A DNA stretch of 39,156 nt. Origin: a virus. Positions 36,157 to 39,156 of the stretch are shown here, one piece after another (positions within the stretch are counted from its first letter, which is position 1; every line of letters starts with the position of its first letter). The notes beneath the pieces are model-generated. The model ran no database searches. It was not told the origin of the DNA and saw only the letters and a list, made by a program, of their open reading frames with translations. The stretch is taken from IMG/VR virus record IMGVR_UViG_3300033233_000090, positions 1 to 39,156 of that record. The stretch is one strand, 5' to 3'. Both the position numbers and the translations under genes were made by a program.

Positions 36157-36585
36157 TCAAACGCCATAAATTTTTATTAATAATTCATTTATGTTTTTAT
36201 CAAAAGAAAATTTGACACCGTTTTTAATTGCAGTAGAGAGTTCTTCTTTTGATTTGTATAAATTAGTTATTTGCATTGCGTTAATCTTTCCTATTCCTTT
36301 GATTGCGACGAGTTCATCAAACCAAGTATAAATACCTGGATTGACACCTTCAAGTTTAAACGTTTTTCCAACGTGGTCAACAATATCAACTCTGCGTCTC
36401 ACATTATCCCCATATTTATTCAAGAGCAAATGATTAAGCTCTGATAAATATCTCGGTTGGTCCGTTCTCGGATCCAATTTCTTACTTGCAAGATTTAATC
36501 CGATATTATCTGTTCCATATGTGTGGTCGACAATTATTCTTAAAGTATTATTCTCTTCATACATTTCTTTTATTGTGTATTCCAT
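36157..36585 (-). CDS. Helix-hairpin-helix protein
   Basis: 142 residues from ATG 36585 (AGGTG upstream); the longer upstream frame overlaps the preceding gene and is rejected. C-terminal helix-hairpin-helix FDELVAIKGIGKINAMQITN (about 89-108), with the GIGK hairpin, suggests sequence-independent DNA binding. The N-terminal part (TLRIIVDHTYGTDNIGLNLA) is not recognised. Oddly placed between tail-tip and lysis-like genes. Confidence 0.55.
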   Translation of the reverse strand: MEYTIKEMYEENNTLRIIVDHTYGTDNIGLNLASKKLDPRTDQPRYLSELNHLLLNKYGDNVRRRVDIVDHVGKTFKLEGVNPGIYTWFDELVAIKGIGKINAMQITNLYKSKEELSTAIKNGVKFSFDKNINELLIKIYGV

Positions 36586-36589
36586 GATT

Positions 36590-36847
36590 TCACCTGTTAA
36601 ATTTATGATTAAAAGTTTTCCCGACAAATCTATCAGCAGAAATTTCAACGCTTGTATTGAATTGATCATCTAATGATTTTTTTATTTTATCCAGGAAAGC
36701 ATCGTTAATTTGGTCCTCAACTTTAAAACAATAAATAGGTTTTACTTCCTTATTTATTTCAGGATCCATATATTGAATTTGAACGTTAAATTTTCCTTCG
36801 CTTTTGTTTTCAATTTTTAATATTTTGAATTCGATTTCTTTATTCAT
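36590..36847 (-). CDS. 85-residue protein of unknown function
   Basis: Beta-rich start (IEFKILKIENKSEGKFNVQI) and helical end (INDAFLDKIKKSLDDQFNTS). GAGGGG precedes ATG 36847. Directly follows the tail-hub gene, so possibly a tail accessory. No domain recognised. Confidence 0.5.
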   Translation of the reverse strand: MNKEIEFKILKIENKSEGKFNVQIQYMDPEINKEVKPIYCFKVEDQINDAFLDKIKKSLDDQFNTSVEISADRFVGKTFNHKFNR

Positions 36848-36856
36848 GTTATCCCC

Positions 36857-38851
36857 TCAATTATCAAGTAAATGCTTGATTTTTACTATGCCTTGAATGA
36901 AGTCTGCAGATGCTGAACTCGGATTAACTCGAACTCTCCAATATCCTGCAGCATCAGGATAAACTCCTCCATTTGAGATACTGACATCTGTATCAAGTGT
37001 TTTTCCAGTATTTAATATGCTGTGTTTATTCACCCAAGTGCTACCATTCCAAAAATCAAGATATAAACTTACTTGGGTTGAATTAACTCCTGCAGCATTA
37101 CTTACGTCATCTCCAATTGTGATGTTGTTTATATCTGAAGCGAGAATGTCATAAGTTCCGTCTGTATGCAAATGATTCGCAGCTACTAATCCTCCACCAT
37201 CAGTATGATTATGTTGTCCTATACTTTGCATCATAGCATAACAATCAACATCTTGACTTGATTTATATTGAAGTTGAAGAGTATTATAAGGTAAATTATC
37301 TGTTATTACAATTCCGACAGCTGCAAAATCACCTGTTGCAGATAATACACAAGTTATTCCTGTTGAACTTGGATAATAAGTTGTTGTAGTTGCATCTTTA
37401 ACTCTTAATGTTACGGTAGTTCCAGCAGCTGCAGCATGACATGGTGTTAATGTAAAAAATGTTAAAGCTCCAGTTATTGCACCAAAATCAGATATTAATC
37501 CAAAAGTTGATCTTGCAACAAGATAACCTATTCCACCATCTACATAATCCCAAGTTCCATGATCACTATCATAATCAGTTGTGCCTGTTACCGTTGGTTG
37601 AGTATTTGCACTTGAATTCTGAACTTGAGGATCTGTTCCAGCATACGCAGCTGTTCCTACACCTTTCTTATAAGGGTCCACATCGTAGTCAACTGTGAAA
37701 CTATCAACTCGAATGTTCCCTGCCTGGTCAACGATGAACGCTGCAGGAATTTGAAACACGATAGCAAGAGGATAAGTGTTTTTTCCATTTAAAGCATTAC
37801 CCCAAGTGAGTGTGTTACCGCTTCCTTGCATGCTTGACTGCGTCTGCAAAAAATTAGCGTATTGCTTGGCATCGTTTTCAGCGATGTTCTTTGTAGCGAT
37901 TCGATACTCTGGATTAGTCACTTGCATAGTAATCTTTTCAGTACCGTTTCCATCAACTATTGTTTTTAATCTAACAATATGAACAGTCTCATTAATGTTT
38001 GCTGAATTATTTGTAATCGTTCCAGCATCACCAATGTTTAAACTATCAATTAATATAAGTGGTGTGATGTCATAACTTTTAGGTGTTGGATTCAACTTGT
38101 TATATTCAACAGTCGCCCTTGCAGTTGCTTCCGTTGTTGTTAAAATGTTTTTGTCGATTATTGCGTGAACAGGAACGCTTGCACCATAACTTCCTATAAT
38201 TTGGTCCTGACCATCTCCTTTGCCATAAACAATCACTTTTCCTGCCTGGCTTCTGCTTTTATCCCTTGAAATCCCGCTTGCATTTTTTCCTTCAATAAAA
38301 CTGAATCGACTTGCAACTGTTAATGAATCATAAAGATAAAGTTTCTTATTTGTTTGGTCAACATAAATATCTTTACCGGTTTGCTCGATTTCTCTAATGA
38401 CGGCGTTCCATACACTCTCCGTTGCAGAAACTCTGAAGCTCGCAATAACTGTCGCTGTTGAATTCGATACATCAACAGTCCATCCGGTAACGCTTGTTAC
38501 AAGTGTATTAAAAATTGTGTTTGCAGAAGTAGCATTCCATACTCTTGTTGTTGCGCTTCCGACCATAGGACATTTGTTATCTGCAAGTTCAACTTCGATT
38601 CCTTGTGCAGCGAAAACAACGCCTCCACCAGTCAAATCTTTTTTTCGAACAGTCAAACCTCGAAACTTAAGAGTTCCATTTTTATAAATATAAATTTCTT
38701 TATTCGTGTCAAAATCTGTAGAATAAGCAGTTGAGACACCATCCAATCCAAGTTCTGCAGAACTCATAGCGTTTAATGTTTTTTCAAAAGCAACACTAAT
38801 CCATTGTTTCGCTGCAGCGTTCCCGACCTTTATGACATATCCATTAGTCAC
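36857..38851 (-). CDS. Tail hub / tail-tip protein
   Basis: 664 residues from GTG 38851. The N-terminal 340 residues look like phage hub proteins: SVAFEKTLNAMSSAELGLDG, IYIYKNGTLKFRGLTVRKKD, then WNAVIREIEQTGKDIYVDQT, then SRDKSRSQAGKVIVYGKGDG. The C-terminal half is beta-rich with an HxH pair, SIGQHNHTDGGGLVAANHLH (about residue 560-580), as in metal-binding phage tail spikes and fibres. It would close the tail and contact the host. Overlaps the upstream gene by 8 nt. Confidence 0.7.
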   Translation of the reverse strand: MTNGYVIKVGNAAAKQWISVAFEKTLNAMSSAELGLDGVSTAYSTDFDTNKEIYIYKNGTLKFRGLTVRKKDLTGGGVVFAAQGIEVELADNKCPMVGSATTRVWNATSANTIFNTLVTSVTGWTVDVSNSTATVIASFRVSATESVWNAVIREIEQTGKDIYVDQTNKKLYLYDSLTVASRFSFIEGKNASGISRDKSRSQAGKVIVYGKGDGQDQIIGSYGASVPVHAIIDKNILTTTEATARATVEYNKLNPTPKSYDITPLILIDSLNIGDAGTITNNSANINETVHIVRLKTIVDGNGTEKITMQVTNPEYRIATKNIAENDAKQYANFLQTQSSMQGSGNTLTWGNALNGKNTYPLAIVFQIPAAFIVDQAGNIRVDSFTVDYDVDPYKKGVGTAAYAGTDPQVQNSSANTQPTVTGTTDYDSDHGTWDYVDGGIGYLVARSTFGLISDFGAITGALTFFTLTPCHAAAAGTTVTLRVKDATTTTYYPSSTGITCVLSATGDFAAVGIVITDNLPYNTLQLQYKSSQDVDCYAMMQSIGQHNHTDGGGLVAANHLHTDGTYDILASDINNITIGDDVSNAAGVNSTQVSLYLDFWNGSTWVNKHSILNTGKTLDTDVSISNGGVYPDAAGYWRVRVNPSSASADFIQGIVKIKHLLDN

Positions 38852-39156
38852 TTGCCCACCCGTTTCTAAAATAAAAAGTAGGAGTTATTGCTGTAATCGT
38901 TCCTGCAGCGAAGATATCGTTTAAGCTTTCTCCTGGATTAAGTTTAAGAATTAAATCTCCGGAGACAGAAGCGTTTTGAATAATCTGTGTGACTCCACCG
39001 ACCTCTACATGCATGTACTCTGAAAGATAAGTTGTGTTGTCTCCGCTTGTGATTTTTAATATTTTATAAGTCATTACTCCACTTCCTGAAGGTGTGAAAG
39101 TAAAACCGTTGTTGTTTTTGTCTTTTATTGTAACAGCAACTCCACTTGTTACGCTT
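38844..39156 (-). CDS. Tail-tip region structural protein, 5' end missing
   Basis: Frame open from the right edge (first full codon at 39155) to a stop at 38844; at least 103 residues. An ATG at 39074 is probably internal, because the frame before it reads like protein (VTSGVAVTIKDKNNNGFTFT). Beta-rich (TSGDNTTYLSEYMHVEVGGV, LILKLNPGESLNDIFAAGTI). Could be the end of the distal-tail gene cut at the left edge if the genome is circularly permuted, or a separate protein. Confidence 0.5.
   Translation of the reverse strand, partial: SVTSGVAVTIKDKNNNGFTFTPSGSGVMTYKILKITSGDNTTYLSEYMHVEVGGVTQIIQNASVSGDLILKLNPGESLNDIFAAGTITAITPTFYFRNGWASD

Noticed and set aside
1-39156. CRISPR array, tRNA or rRNA genes, integrase, insertion-sequence transposase
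   Set aside because: Looked for; no regularly spaced direct repeats, no cloverleaf I could recognise, no integrase or transposase motifs. By-eye inspection could still miss a tRNA.

Overview
The window reads as most or all of a tailed-virus (Caudoviricetes, HK97-fold) genome, probably infecting an archaeon. Every supported gene is on the minus strand, so the reading order runs from high to low coordinates. The archaeal assignment rests on three things. Promoters look like TATA boxes about 25-30 nt before start codons. A small operator set sits just downstream of several TATA boxes. Three adjacent secreted or membrane-anchored proteins are dense in N-X-S/T glycosylation sequons. A DPANN-type host (Woesearchaeota/Pacearchaeota-like) is my guess from the style of those surface proteins; it is not proven.

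Layout in reading order. (a) 39156-36857: tail-tip and hub proteins. (b) 36847-34291: small accessory genes, a helix-hairpin-helix protein, then a lysis-like pair (transglutaminase-fold protein and holin-like protein), with an HNH endonuclease gene buried inside the transglutaminase gene in another frame. (c) 34222-29950: early region with TATA promoters, an AT-rich non-coding stretch near 33270-33500, many zinc-finger mini-proteins, a ribbon-helix-helix regulator and a C5-cytosine methyltransferase. (d) 29942-20880: recombination and DNA-handling genes (Rad52-like annealing protein, two SWIM zinc-finger proteins, small PD-(D/E)XK-like nuclease, large ParB, RusA-like resolvase, HNH nuclease, ParB-methyltransferase fusion) mixed with tiny genes chained by ATGA overlaps. 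(e) 20883-13741: packaging and head (candidate TerS, TerL, portal-MuF fusion, protease-scaffold fusion). (f) 13737-10168: major capsid protein, a duplicated 92-residue pair, lectin-like and decoration-like proteins. (g) 10159-5951: exported fibre, YkgJ-like cysteine protein, secreted lectin-like protein and a membrane-anchored protein. (h) 5911-1: head-tail connectors, tail terminator, tube, chaperone with -1 frameshift, a very short tape measure and a distal-tail-like protein running off the left edge.

The left-edge tail genes lead logically into the right-edge tail genes. This suggests a circularly permuted genome cut inside the tail operon, although the two edges do not join in frame as given.

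Five copies of a 14-16 nt motif (minus strand TAGTTGTGTTTAAATA) precede five structural gene blocks and are probably the late promoters. Early promoters instead share TGACAATATTTATATA-like or CATATATAAATG-like boxes; two carry the same operator, GTACA-N4-TGTAC. Many genes too short for routine calling (26-59 residues) are supported here by ATGA or TAATG overlaps and Shine-Dalgarno sequences.

The least explained structures are four perfect inverted repeats inside the cytosine methyltransferase gene, the overprinted HNH gene inside the transglutaminase gene, and the cassette of exported glycoproteins inside the virion operon.
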